From Saccharicrinis sp. (lineage in GTDB: Bacteria > Bacteroidota > Bacteroidia > Bacteroidales > Marinilabiliaceae), in assembly GCA_024635585.1 (NCBI GenBank), contig JAGXIP010000052.1, positions 1-61,842 on the forward strand: a stretch of DNA of 61,842 nt. Direction: 5' to 3'. The position numbers and the translations under genes were made by a program. Shown here in pieces: positions 1 to 10,590 of the stretch. Position 1 is the stretch's first letter. Each line of letters starts with the position of its first letter. Below the pieces are notes generated by a model. That model saw only the letters and a list, made by a program, of their open reading frames with translations. It had not been told where the DNA came from and made no database searches.

Positions 1-7
1 ATTATAG

Positions 8-1987
<1,980 letters not shown>

Positions 1988-2004
1988 ATTGGTGCATATC
2001 TCAT

Positions 2005-2042
2005 AAAAAAAACCGTCTCAATTTATTTGAGGCGGTTTTTTT
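2005..2042 (+). terminator. Intrinsic terminator of gyrB
   Basis: A 10-bp stem (ACCGTCTCAA pairing with TTGAGGCGGT, one G-U pair) is flanked by A-run and T-run and lies about 18 bases after the gyrB stop codon. Confidence 0.9.
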
Positions 2043-2058
2043 ATGTAAAGATGTAGGT

Positions 2059-2237
2059 GGTTAGAGGCGAGGGGCTAGGGGCAGGGAGCTTGGGGTTTTA
2101 AGGGTGGGTAACTGGAATTCCTTAGTTTTCAGCTCCGAACTTCTCTGCTCTCCGCTTTCCACTTCCCACTCAACTTTCCGCTCTCCGCACCAAGCTCCTT
2201 GCTCCCTGCACCAAGCCTCAAGCACGAAGCCCTCTGC
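2059..2237. repeat. Low-complexity word repeat, G-rich then C-rich
   Basis: Intergenic sequence made of degenerate short words. The first part is G-rich (gaggggctaggggcaggga), the second is pyrimidine-rich (ctccgctttcc, caagctccttgctccc). The halves are roughly complementary: GCAGGGAGCTTGG near 2080 pairs approximately with CCAAGCTCCTTGCTCCCTGC near 2190. It runs up to the stop codon of the esterase on the other strand. The same style recurs at 19948-20133, also between converging transcripts. ORFs read here are artefacts of the composition. Confidence 0.6.
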
Positions 2238-3152
2238 TCAAAGCCCCTCCAGCCATTCTTGTGCCAACGGTGTCCAGTTAGGTGCATTTTTATTGCTTAT
2301 ACCCAAGCTGAAGCCATGGCCACCTTTGGGGAAAATATGCATAGTGGCCTCCACTTTGTTTTTAACCAAGGATTGATACATCCGTATCGAATTTTCTACG
2401 GGTACAGTAGTGTCATTGCCCGAGTGAATGATAAAAGTCGGTGGGGTGTTCTCATCAACCTGTTCGTCGTTGGAGAATTTGTGTATCAGTTCCTGCGTGG
2501 GATTTTCGCCCAATAAATTTTTACGTGATCCACTATGTGTTATTTCATTTCGCATACTGATGACGGGGTACATAAGCATCATAAAATCAGGGCGTGTATT
2601 GATGGTGTCTTGGGTGTCTTTGGCCTCGTAAAAGTCCTCGTTGTAATGCGTACCCAGCGAAGAGGCCAGATGACCGCCTGCCGACGAACCGATTACACCT
2701 ATTTTGTTTGTGTTTAGGTGGTATTTTTCTGCATTCATTCTGATATAGCGTATTGCCCTTTGTGCATCTTGCATGGGAGCTTTATAACTAACAATCACCG
2801 ATTCGGCAGTTGGGATTCGGTATTTCAAAACAAAAGCAGTAATGCCAATGCTGTTAAACCATTTGGCATAATCCGTTCCTTCCCAATCGTAGGCCAGCCC
2901 ATGGTAACCACCTCCCGGACAAATCAAAACGGCCATTCCATTGGCATTTCGCTCGGAGGGGGTATATATTTCCAACGCAGGTTCCTGCACGTTCTCAATC
3001 CAAATGATATTTCTTTCAGGGTATTTCTCTTGACCATCTGATTTTTGATAGTTGGGTATTTGACTCTGCTCCCATAACGGAATAACTTTTTGGGCAGAGA
3101 TAGTTGTGCTGATAAAAAGGATGACTAAAATAATTGAAAGATGTTTTTTCAT
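2238..3152 (-). CDS. Secreted alpha/beta-hydrolase esterase (acetylxylan-esterase-like)
   Basis: A 304-aa exported carboxylesterase of the BD-FAE/acetyl esterase type, which typically removes acetyl or feruloyl groups from plant or algal polysaccharides. Residues 1-20 form a signal peptide ending in ISA-QK. CPGGGYHG near residues 78-85 is the oxyanion-hole loop. The nucleophile elbow is GSSAGG with Ser157, followed by Asp247 in SGNDTTVP and His279 in PKGGHGF, so the catalytic triad is complete. It is convergent with gyrB and stands alone, with no carbohydrate operon around it. Exact substrate is unknown; the family call is firm. Confidence 0.85.
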   Translation of the reverse strand: MKKHLSIILVILFISTTISAQKVIPLWEQSQIPNYQKSDGQEKYPERNIIWIENVQEPALEIYTPSERNANGMAVLICPGGGYHGLAYDWEGTDYAKWFNSIGITAFVLKYRIPTAESVIVSYKAPMQDAQRAIRYIRMNAEKYHLNTNKIGVIGSSAGGHLASSLGTHYNEDFYEAKDTQDTINTRPDFMMLMYPVISMRNEITHSGSRKNLLGENPTQELIHKFSNDEQVDENTPPTFIIHSGNDTTVPVENSIRMYQSLVKNKVEATMHIFPKGGHGFSLGISNKNAPNWTPLAQEWLEGL

Positions 3153-3484
3153 GGGTGAATTATTTGATTTGTAAAGTTAACTGTTTGTTTTCAATATTTT
3201 TTATTGTGAACGAAATGATGAATTTAACCTAAATAATTGGTTACGCCGAACCTTGTTTCAAGAATTATCTCTACCTCCCGTAGCGACTAAGTTTGACTTC
3301 GTCGATTTCCAATTCACTAATGATGTTTTTTAAACTTGTTAAAATCCAACCTTTTTGGTGGGATTACTACATATTAAGTTATATTTAACACTTGAAGTAA
3401 CCGCATATAAAGTCGGAATTAGTGCAAGTAATATGAGATTATTGAAAAATAGCGCATAAAAACAAAGACCCTGCAACATACAAC
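3153..3484. other. Gene-free AT-rich spacer
   Basis: About 330 bases between divergent genes. Base composition drops to AT-rich here and stays so up to about 9.9 kb, so the left edge of the probable acquired block lies in this spacer. I saw no coding remnant, clear hairpin or promoter pair. Confidence 0.5.
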
Positions 3485-4906
3485 ATGACAAAAAAATTGA
3501 TTTACATATTCCTTTTAATCCTCATGATTTCTTGTAATAGACAAGAGGATAATATGAAAATTGTTTTTACAGGTGATGTTATCTTGGACAGAGGTGTCAA
3601 TGATGAATTAAAATTACATGGAGATAGTTTGCTGATTAATTCTTTTGATTTCCTTGAAAAACAAGACTTCTTGGTGATTAATCTTGAAGGCACTTTGACT
3701 GACTCTGGAAATATACAAAATGATAAATTCAACTTTAAAGCGAATCAAGACAAAATAAAAAGAATAAAGGAAGCTGGAGTAACGCATGTTTCATTGGCAA
3801 ACAATCATATTTTCGACTTTGGTAAAACTGGATATGAAAATACAATTAAGGCCATTGAGACAAATGATTTAAAACTTCTTGGAATCGTAGCCAAACCGTC
3901 AATAATTAAAAAAGGAAAATATCAATGCGCTGTTTTATCTGTATCTTTGACAACTTATAATGATTCATTACCAATATCATCTATAGATCAATTAAAAGCG
4001 AGCGTAATAAGTTTTTCTGAGAAACAGAGAGATATTCCTTTAATCCTTTACATTCATTGGGGTTTAGAACTACAACCAACTCCGGAAAAATGGCAAACAG
4101 ATTTGGCAAATGACTTGATTAATTTGGGAGTTGACGCAATAATTGGTCATCACCCCCATGTTACACAGAGCATAGAATTCATAAATGACAAACCTATTTT
4201 TTACAGTATCGGAAACTACATTGCTGATGCATATCTACCCGATACTGATTTGTCATATGTTGTTGAATTGGAAATAAAAAAAACTATTGAAAATATAAAT
4301 ATTCTTCCTATTCATTTAGACAGGTACTTTCCAGAACCATTATCTTTTAAGGAACAAATTTCCGATTTGAAAAAGCATATTAAATACTCAAATGTTTGCT
4401 TGTTCAAGCAAAACGAAAAATGGAGAGTTGAACAAACTCTCAATGTGAATTTCTCCGAAAAAACTGACCTTTGGTTGATTTCAGAAGAAAATACCATTTC
4501 TACAATCAAAAAGTTAAATCCTAATTCTTTTTTGTTAAGCTTTCAAAAAGAAGGTGTTACAGCGAATGTTCTTAATCTACACGGATTATTGTCTGAATTT
4601 CAGATTTCAGATATTAATAATGACAATAGTACCGATGTTTTGATTGGTATCAGCAAAAAAGTAAAGTTTGACCCGACTGATAAAAAGCGAATCAATATTT
4701 ACACTTTCAAAAATCAAGCTTTGGAACCTTTATGGTTAGGCACAAAATTTATCCACGAAATACAATCATTTTCCATTATTAAACATAACAATCTGAATTA
4801 CCTTGCCACTATTGAAAAAACAAATAATTCCGAAAATATTGAAAGGATTTATGAATGGGATGATTTTGGATTTGCATTAACTGATTTAAACAAAATACAA
4901 AAATGA
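3485..4906 (+). CDS. CapA-family (PGA_cap) metallophosphatase-fold lipoprotein
   Basis: A 473-aa protein with a lipoprotein signal (LMISCNRQ, Cys17) followed by a CapA/PGA_cap domain at about residues 25-265. Metal-site style motifs are present: GDVILDRG (30-37), NLEGT (67-71), SLANNHIFDFG (103-113), HWG (191-193) and GHHPH (221-225). CapA domains are calcineurin-like phosphoesterase relatives first known from poly-gamma-glutamate capsule synthesis, but no capB or capC is nearby, so a capsule role is not supported. The C-terminal 180 residues are not recognised; a DINNDNSTDV segment there resembles FG-GAP/VCBS-type calcium loops. The stop overlaps the start of the next gene by 4 bases, indicating an operon. 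AT-rich composition suggests transfer. Confidence 0.8.
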   Translation: MTKKLIYIFLLILMISCNRQEDNMKIVFTGDVILDRGVNDELKLHGDSLLINSFDFLEKQDFLVINLEGTLTDSGNIQNDKFNFKANQDKIKRIKEAGVTHVSLANNHIFDFGKTGYENTIKAIETNDLKLLGIVAKPSIIKKGKYQCAVLSVSLTTYNDSLPISSIDQLKASVISFSEKQRDIPLILYIHWGLELQPTPEKWQTDLANDLINLGVDAIIGHHPHVTQSIEFINDKPIFYSIGNYIADAYLPDTDLSYVVELEIKKTIENINILPIHLDRYFPEPLSFKEQISDLKKHIKYSNVCLFKQNEKWRVEQTLNVNFSEKTDLWLISEENTISTIKKLNPNSFLLSFQKEGVTANVLNLHGLLSEFQISDINNDNSTDVLIGISKKVKFDPTDKKRINIYTFKNQALEPLWLGTKFIHEIQSFSIIKHNNLNYLATIEKTNNSENIERIYEWDDFGFALTDLNKIQK

Positions 4907-7329
4907 GACACTACCTAAAAATTGTATTTCTTATTACTATTATAACGGTAACTGGTTGTAAAAATAAAACCCAAAAGGAAAATGTAAAAACGGCTAACGA
5001 GCGCCAAGTAATTGATAATAAGTCGAGTGAAGAAACGGAAAAAGAGGAAAGTAATAAACTTTCAATTGTATATGTTGAAAGTAAAGAATCATTAAAGGCA
5101 TATTACGACTTGCCACACATGAAAGAGTTTTACGAATGGCAGAAAATACAGTATGCTCAGCCCCCGGCACTAAGCTATCCTGAAGATTTATCAACTTTGC
5201 CATATGAAGAATTAAGACTTTTAAGAAACGAATTATTTGCTCGAAATGGTTATTTGTTCTCTGATGGATATTTGCGTGGTTATTTCAATAGATACAAATG
5301 GTATATGCCTGTTTTTGATGTTGATACTTTTAAAGTTGTTTTAAATCAGGAAGAAAGAAAGCTAATTGACGCGGTTTTGGCGGAAGAATCAAAAAGAAAA
5401 GAAAAGAAACCCATTGAAAAGGATGGCTTAGAACTATACAACGCTGAACTTATTGCAAATACAAAGCAGTTTAAAAATGTTCCTTCTAAAGTAATGGAGG
5501 ATTTTAAAAATCAAAACTTTAGTATTGTAAATGCAAATCGTGCAATGCCTTTTTATGTGTATGACAAGAATGCTTACCAATACATTCCGCATTATATTAC
5601 AACTGATTTATATTTATTCATATTACATAAATATTTCTCACGCTTTTTAGAGAAACTCGATGAAAACTATCTATCTGTTCAGCTTTCGGAAATACTAAAA
5701 ACTACATCAAAAAAACTGAATGCAATATCAAGTACAACAAACCAAGCATCAATAGAATGGGCAGAAATGTATAATGCAATTGCCTTATATGCAACAGGTG
5801 ATAGTCTTGTGACTTGCCCGACAAACTATTCGAACTTATTTAGTGAAGAAAAGAAAAAGATAGATTCTGAAAACGGGAATCCTTCATTTATTCCAAATCA
5901 GTTTGTTAATTATGGAGAACTAAAACCAAGAGGACATTACACTAAAAGCAATAAGTTAAAGCAATATTTTCGAGGATTTAAGTGGATTAGTCTAAATGGT
6001 ATTGACCTTAGTAATGATGAACAATTAAAAGGTTTGATAACTTTTGCTTTTGCAATTAAAAACGACAATAAACTCTTTGAGCAATACAAACAATATGTTT
6101 CAACAATTGAAAAACTTACTGGACGTGAGGACAATCTTTCAATTGGGGATATTGTAAATGCTATTGACGGAGACAATTTAGATGAAATTTTATCTGCAAG
6201 TAATCTATCTTCTATAAAGAAAAATCTTAATGCCTTTGATAAAGAAAAAATTAAAAAGGTTTTCGGAGAATCGTTCCAAACCTCTGAAAAGGAAACAAAG
6301 AGAGTGTTTTTCTTATCAAGCACATATTCAATTAGTGGTGATATATTTTCAAAATTAGTTCACATTGATTTAGCAAATTCTAAAAGGCCATTTCCGAGAG
6401 GTTTAGATATTCCTGCTGTTTTTGGTAACAAAACAGCTCAAAACATCATTACTACCGAATTCAAAGACAACGATGCATGGCCAGATTATTTGCCACGTTT
6501 AGAAAAACTGCAAAATCAGTTTTCGAACTTTCCGGATTGGGATAATAATTATGGTTACAAAGGAGTTCAAATGGCATTATCGGCCTATGCCGAAAAAGAC
6601 AACTATCCGAATTTCATGAAAACGGATGCTTATAATCGTAAAGAATTATCCACTACATTATCTTCTTGGACTCACATAAAGCACGACTTGATTTTATATC
6701 AGGAAAAACCTTATGCCGCAGAATGTGGACAAGGTGGAGGCCCTGAACCACCACAACATTACAGCTACGTTGAACCAAATCTTGTTTTTTGGGAATCTGC
6801 TTTGGAATTGATTGAATGGTTAGAAAATCTGGCAAGCAAAGAATCAACCTTTAATGATGAACTTCGAAGAATTAAAGACCTTGGGATTATGCTCAGAGAT
6901 ATTTCCAAAAAAGAATTAAATGAAGAACAAATAACAAAAGAAGAATACCAAAAGCTTCATTACATCGGTGGGACTATAGAGTACATATTACTTGGACTTC
7001 TTGAAACAGACCATTTGCCTGACAGGGAAAAATCAATGGCTTTGATTGCAGATGTATATGTTTATAATGGGAAAAACCTAAATGTAGCAGTCGGACATGC
7101 TGACGATATTTATGTTGTGGTTCCGATAAAAGGAGAATATTATATTGCACGCGGTTCAGTATTCTCTTATTATGAGTTCAAAGGTATAATTTTTAATGAT
7201 GAAGAATGGAAAGTAAAAATTCAGAATAAAAATGTACCAGATAGACCAGAATGGATTAAACCTTTGATTAATAATGTTGAACCATTAGAAGGACAAATGC
7301 AATTCAGATATCCTGGACATGGAATGTGA
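4903..7329 (+). CDS. YARHG/DUF3160-type lipoprotein
   Basis: An 808-aa exported lipoprotein (VTGCKNK, Cys19). After a charged linker comes a YARHG-like domain at about residues 100-139 (YEELRLLRNELFARNG), a small module usually outside the cytoplasm. The rest, from about residue 180 to the end, matches the DUF3160 pattern in length and in aromatic-rich helices such as IPHYITTDLYLFILH. No catalytic function is established for DUF3160. It overlaps the CapA-like gene by 4 bases and is probably translationally coupled to it, so the two lipoproteins likely act together at the cell surface. Confidence 0.75.
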   Translation: MRHYLKIVFLITIITVTGCKNKTQKENVKTANERQVIDNKSSEETEKEESNKLSIVYVESKESLKAYYDLPHMKEFYEWQKIQYAQPPALSYPEDLSTLPYEELRLLRNELFARNGYLFSDGYLRGYFNRYKWYMPVFDVDTFKVVLNQEERKLIDAVLAEESKRKEKKPIEKDGLELYNAELIANTKQFKNVPSKVMEDFKNQNFSIVNANRAMPFYVYDKNAYQYIPHYITTDLYLFILHKYFSRFLEKLDENYLSVQLSEILKTTSKKLNAISSTTNQASIEWAEMYNAIALYATGDSLVTCPTNYSNLFSEEKKKIDSENGNPSFIPNQFVNYGELKPRGHYTKSNKLKQYFRGFKWISLNGIDLSNDEQLKGLITFAFAIKNDNKLFEQYKQYVSTIEKLTGREDNLSIGDIVNAIDGDNLDEILSASNLSSIKKNLNAFDKEKIKKVFGESFQTSEKETKRVFFLSSTYSISGDIFSKLVHIDLANSKRPFPRGLDIPAVFGNKTAQNIITTEFKDNDAWPDYLPRLEKLQNQFSNFPDWDNNYGYKGVQMALSAYAEKDNYPNFMKTDAYNRKELSTTLSSWTHIKHDLILYQEKPYAAECGQGGGPEPPQHYSYVEPNLVFWESALELIEWLENLASKESTFNDELRRIKDLGIMLRDISKKELNEEQITKEEYQKLHYIGGTIEYILLGLLETDHLPDREKSMALIADVYVYNGKNLNVAVGHADDIYVVVPIKGEYYIARGSVFSYYEFKGIIFNDEEWKVKIQNKNVPDRPEWIKPLINNVEPLEGQMQFRYPGHGM

Positions 7330-7439
7330 AGAAATAGAATAATTAAGCGCTATAATAATTAAAGGTCATAGGCTATCAGTATAAATTTGGAAGTTTTAAC
7401 GAAAGATTCTACAATAAATCGGGATAAATTGATTTGAAA

Positions 7440-8075
7440 ATGAATGGTATTGAAAATTATATTGGATTTATTATTGCTGGAATTATACTTAATTTAACTC
7501 CAGGAGCTGATACAATTTATATTATTACTCGGAGTGTTGCACAAGGACGTAAAGCAGGAATTTATTCAATATTAGGAATTGGAACAGGTGCGCTTTGCCA
7601 TACATTTTTTGCAGCATTTGGATTATCTATGATTTTAATGAAATCTACAGTATTCTTTAATGTTATTAAATATGCAGGAGTTACTTATTTGGTTTACGTA
7701 GGAGTTAGAATGATTTTTGATAAATTCCCTATGTTTGAGAATGAAAAATATAAATTTGAAAGTCCTGATTTAATTAAAATATATAGACAGGGGTTTTTAA
7801 CGAATTTGCTAAACCCTAAAGTTGCAATTTTCTTTTTATCCTTAATGCCTCAATTTATAAAACCGGAATATGTCAATGGACCGATTCCTTTTTTAATCCT
7901 TGGATTGACTTTTATTACGACAGGAACAATTTGGTGTCTATTTTTAGCATATTCAGCTGCATTTATGACAAAAATTTTACGAAATAATGACAGTATAGGA
8001 AAAATAATGCAGAAGATTAGTGGTGGAATTTTTATAGCACTAGGACTACAGATTTTATTAAGAAAGAATAACTAA
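7440..8075 (+). CDS. LysE/RhtB-family amino-acid exporter
   Basis: A 211-aa inner-membrane protein with about six hydrophobic segments. NLTPGADTIYI near the N-terminus is the family's conserved first-helix signature, and LLNPKVAIFFLSLMPQF in the middle is the second. Members export amino acids or homoserine-lactone-like metabolites; the substrate cannot be read from sequence. The frame opens with a TTG at 7434, but the ATG at 7440 is preferred. It lies about 110 bases after the DUF3160 gene in the AT-rich block, so it probably has its own promoter. Confidence 0.88.
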   Translation: MNGIENYIGFIIAGIILNLTPGADTIYIITRSVAQGRKAGIYSILGIGTGALCHTFFAAFGLSMILMKSTVFFNVIKYAGVTYLVYVGVRMIFDKFPMFENEKYKFESPDLIKIYRQGFLTNLLNPKVAIFFLSLMPQFIKPEYVNGPIPFLILGLTFITTGTIWCLFLAYSAAFMTKILRNNDSIGKIMQKISGGIFIALGLQILLRKNN

Positions 8076-8261
8076 ATAAAAGCCAAGCACTAAGCAATGT
8101 GTTGAATTCATAAGGGTTTTTGAGGTATTCGAGCATTATCACCCGCGTCATTTTTGGTGGGTAGCTTGATAGGTTTGAAGTCCGCAATCCCTTACAATAT
8201 CATAAACTCAATGTTAGTACCAATAGGCTGGTAGACTCAATAGATAAAATAGATTTCAAAA

Positions 8262-8468
8262 ATGATAGATTTTAACAAAACATTAGAGACAAATCTGATT
8301 TTATTAAGACCATTGAGTTTGGGTGATTATGATAAATTTATAGAGATGACTTCAGATAAAGATTTGTGGAAATATTTTACAAGTGATTTATCAGATAGAA
8401 ACGTACTCCAAAGATGGATTGAGAACGGTGAACAAGAAATAAAGAATAAAATAAAAAGTTTAGGCTAA
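8262..8468 (+). pseudogene. GNAT acetyltransferase, N-terminal fragment
   Basis: A 68-aa ORF whose start matches RimJ/RimL-type N-acetyltransferases (LETNLILLRPLSLGDYDKFI, then a W-rich second helix). Full-length members are about 170-200 aa; this one stops after the first third, before the acetyl-CoA-binding RxxGxG/A loop, so it cannot be active. No continuation was recognised downstream before the next gene. I read it as a gene cut at its 3' end during assembly of the AT-rich block. Confidence 0.65.
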
Positions 8469-8559
8469 GTACTTAAGGTTCCTTTTAATCCCATTCTAAC
8501 CATAGCCGAGACGTGTCAGCCAACATTGAAGAACACACTGCAAAACGCATACAAATTAA

Positions 8560-9831
8560 ATGGAAGACAAATTTGAGATAGTAAGTGACCAAGTAAATAG
8601 AATACAATTGGTTGATACTCATGAGCATTTGATTGATGAATCAGAACGATTGAATTGTGTAAAACCTTATATTCAGTGTGATGATTGGACAACTATTCTT
8701 GGGATGTACACGAAATTTGATTTTGTATCTGCGGGAATGACTCAAAAAGAAATAGAACTTATTTCATCTCAAGAAATCCTTCCACTGGAGAAATGGAAAA
8801 TTATTCAATCTTACTGGAATAAAATTAAACACACAGGATATGGACAGGTAATTCAACATACAATAAACGAATTGTATGGTATTTCAGTATTGCATGAAAA
8901 ATCAATACCCGAACTGCAAGAAAAATATATAGACTACAGAAAAAAAGGGTTTTATGAGGAAACTCTAAAACGGGCAAATATAAAATGTTGTATAGTAAAT
9001 CCACCAGGACGACCTTTTAAGGAAACCGAATTGCCTAGCTTACTGTATCAAGACATTGATGCAATGGGTATGATTCGAATGGACTTTGAGAGTCTAAATG
9101 AAAATATTATTCCAAAGATTACCGAATTAAACGACTGGCTGGAAGTTATAAACTGGTGGTTTAAAAAATATGCAAATAATGCAGTTGGTGTAAAAATTGG
9201 AATGGCTTATTTCAGACGATTGAATTTTGATAAAACTACTATTGAGTTAGCCAATCAATTGTTTTCAAAGAAAATTGAAGACAAAAAGTTAAGTCAAATA
9301 GAAGAAAAAACATTGCAAGATTACTTGTTCTGGTATGTTGTTGAGTTGGCTACAAAAAATGGGTTACCAGTAAAATTTCATACTGGACATCAGGCAATGA
9401 ATAATTTCATGAATCTTGAAAATGTCATGTTTAATCCAGCTGATTGTGCAAACCTTTGTCGATTAAGCCCAGATACAAAATTTATTTTCTTTCATATTTC
9501 ATATCCATATTATGAGCCAATGATATCATTGACAAAGCATTACTCTAATGCAATAATTGATATGTGTTGGTCATGGACAGTTAATCCAATTGCATCAATA
9601 GACTTTTTGAAAAAGTACATAATGACTTCGCCTATAAATAAGCTTATGGCTTTCGGTGGAGATGATTTGTATGTGGAAAATCTGATTGGACACGCCAAAG
9701 TAGCCAGAAAAGGAATTTCAATTGCACTTTCAGAATTAATAAAGGATAAATGGATTTCAGAAATAGATTCCATTGAGATAGCTGAGAGAATAATGTGGAA
9801 AAATGCTGTAGAAATTTATGGCATTGATTGA
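8560..9831 (+). CDS. Amidohydrolase-superfamily protein
   Basis: A 423-aa soluble protein with metal-dependent amidohydrolase features: VDTHEHL near residues 18-24 supplies the N-terminal HxH, KFHTGHQ near 272 and FFHISYP near 308 supply further histidines, and FGGDDLY near 366 supplies the late aspartate. This order fits the amidohydrolase_2/uronate-isomerase-like branch. The substrate is unknown, and the neighbours (a broken acetyltransferase and an exporter) give no pathway. Preferred start is the ATG at 8560. Composition matches the AT-rich block. Confidence 0.7.
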   Translation: MEDKFEIVSDQVNRIQLVDTHEHLIDESERLNCVKPYIQCDDWTTILGMYTKFDFVSAGMTQKEIELISSQEILPLEKWKIIQSYWNKIKHTGYGQVIQHTINELYGISVLHEKSIPELQEKYIDYRKKGFYEETLKRANIKCCIVNPPGRPFKETELPSLLYQDIDAMGMIRMDFESLNENIIPKITELNDWLEVINWWFKKYANNAVGVKIGMAYFRRLNFDKTTIELANQLFSKKIEDKKLSQIEEKTLQDYLFWYVVELATKNGLPVKFHTGHQAMNNFMNLENVMFNPADCANLCRLSPDTKFIFFHISYPYYEPMISLTKHYSNAIIDMCWSWTVNPIASIDFLKKYIMTSPINKLMAFGGDDLYVENLIGHAKVARKGISIALSELIKDKWISEIDSIEIAERIMWKNAVEIYGID

Positions 9832-9915
9832 AATACGTTCGATAATCATGATGATACCAACTATACTTACCAAGGAGTGAATTCTTCAGGTCACGGAATA
9901 GATTTCCCTGGTTAA
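9832..9915 (+). pseudogene. Orphan C-terminal coding remnant
   Basis: Immediately after the amidohydrolase stop, 27 codons stay open in another frame and end in TAA at 9913-9915. The peptide (FDNHDDTNYTYQG, then VNSSGHGIDFPG) reads like a protein C-terminus rather than spacer. It has no start codon of its own and no matching N-terminal half in the window. It may be the tail of a gene interrupted at the right edge of the AT-rich block. The parent family was not recognised. Confidence 0.35.
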
Positions 9916-10059
9916 TTATTCAATTGTGCAAAAGCATTCATGCGTTTTGTTATTCAATTGGTTGATTTTACCATCTAAGGGCTGCAAATGGAACATACTG
10001 CGGACTTAAGGGATAAGATGCAGTTTGTTTTTTTGTATATTGTTACTTCATAAACAAGC

Positions 10060-10455
10060 ATGTCTATGTACAGAACCTTGAAACAGCTCATTTCCATATT
10101 GATTATTCTTATCCTATTATTTCCGAGTGCGACAAGGGTATGGATTATGGTGGATTTTAGTGTGCATCAGGATTTTATTGCCAAGGTATTTTGTATTAAT
10201 AAAGATGTTCCAGGAAGCACATGTAATGGCAAGTGCCACCTGAAAAAGCAATTGAAAAAGACCGAGGAGGATAAGCACAACAAAACTGCCTCTATCCTAA
10301 AAGAAAATTCCTCTCCAAGTTTCCACCTTCCCATGGTTATTTTCTGCTGCAAACAGCAAGCAACAGCCCAAAATAAAGTAAATTTTCCCTTCCGTTCTTC
10401 CTTTCAGAATTCCCTTTTTCTTGATAGCTTATTTCGTCCACCCCAAAATGTTTGA
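10060..10455 (+). CDS. Small CNGKC membrane protein upstream of a TonB-dependent receptor
   Basis: A 131-aa protein with one strong hydrophobic segment (residues about 8-25), then a segment with CNGKCHLKKQLKK around residue 55. The CNGKC motif with two close cysteines, plus a CC pair near residue 97, suggests metal or redox chemistry on the outer face of the membrane. From memory, similar small proteins sit just upstream of metal-type TonB receptors in Bacteroidota. Here the next gene is a predicted copper receptor, 135 bases downstream. Function unproven; a role in copper handling is inference. Confidence 0.6.
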   Translation: MSMYRTLKQLISILIILILLFPSATRVWIMVDFSVHQDFIAKVFCINKDVPGSTCNGKCHLKKQLKKTEEDKHNKTASILKENSSPSFHLPMVIFCCKQQATAQNKVNFPFRSSFQNSLFLDSLFRPPQNV

Positions 10456-10494
10456 TGGTTTTATAAACGTGCCCGACAACAGGTATTGTCGCAC

Positions 10495-10562
10495 ATACTA
10501 ATATCTCGATACTAGATACTTTTATCTTGATACTTGATACTCATATCTAGATACTCATATCT
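10495..10562. repeat. Degenerate ATCTnGATACT word repeat
   Basis: Spacer composed of variants of ATCT-(A/T/C)-GATACT with TAGATACT and TTGATACT, ending about 30 bases before the TonB-receptor start codon. It would lie in the leader or promoter region of that gene. Confidence 0.6.
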
Positions 10563-10590
10563 AAACATCATAACCATCAAAAATTAAAAA

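Noticed and set aside
2104..3041. Plus-strand ORFs opposite the esterase
   Set aside because: They overlap a complete esterase with a catalytic triad on the other strand and show no family features.
8469..8576. In-frame continuation of the acetyltransferase fragment past its stop
   Set aside because: The open codons do not resemble the missing acetyl-CoA-binding part of a GNAT, so a single nonsense change does not explain the truncation.
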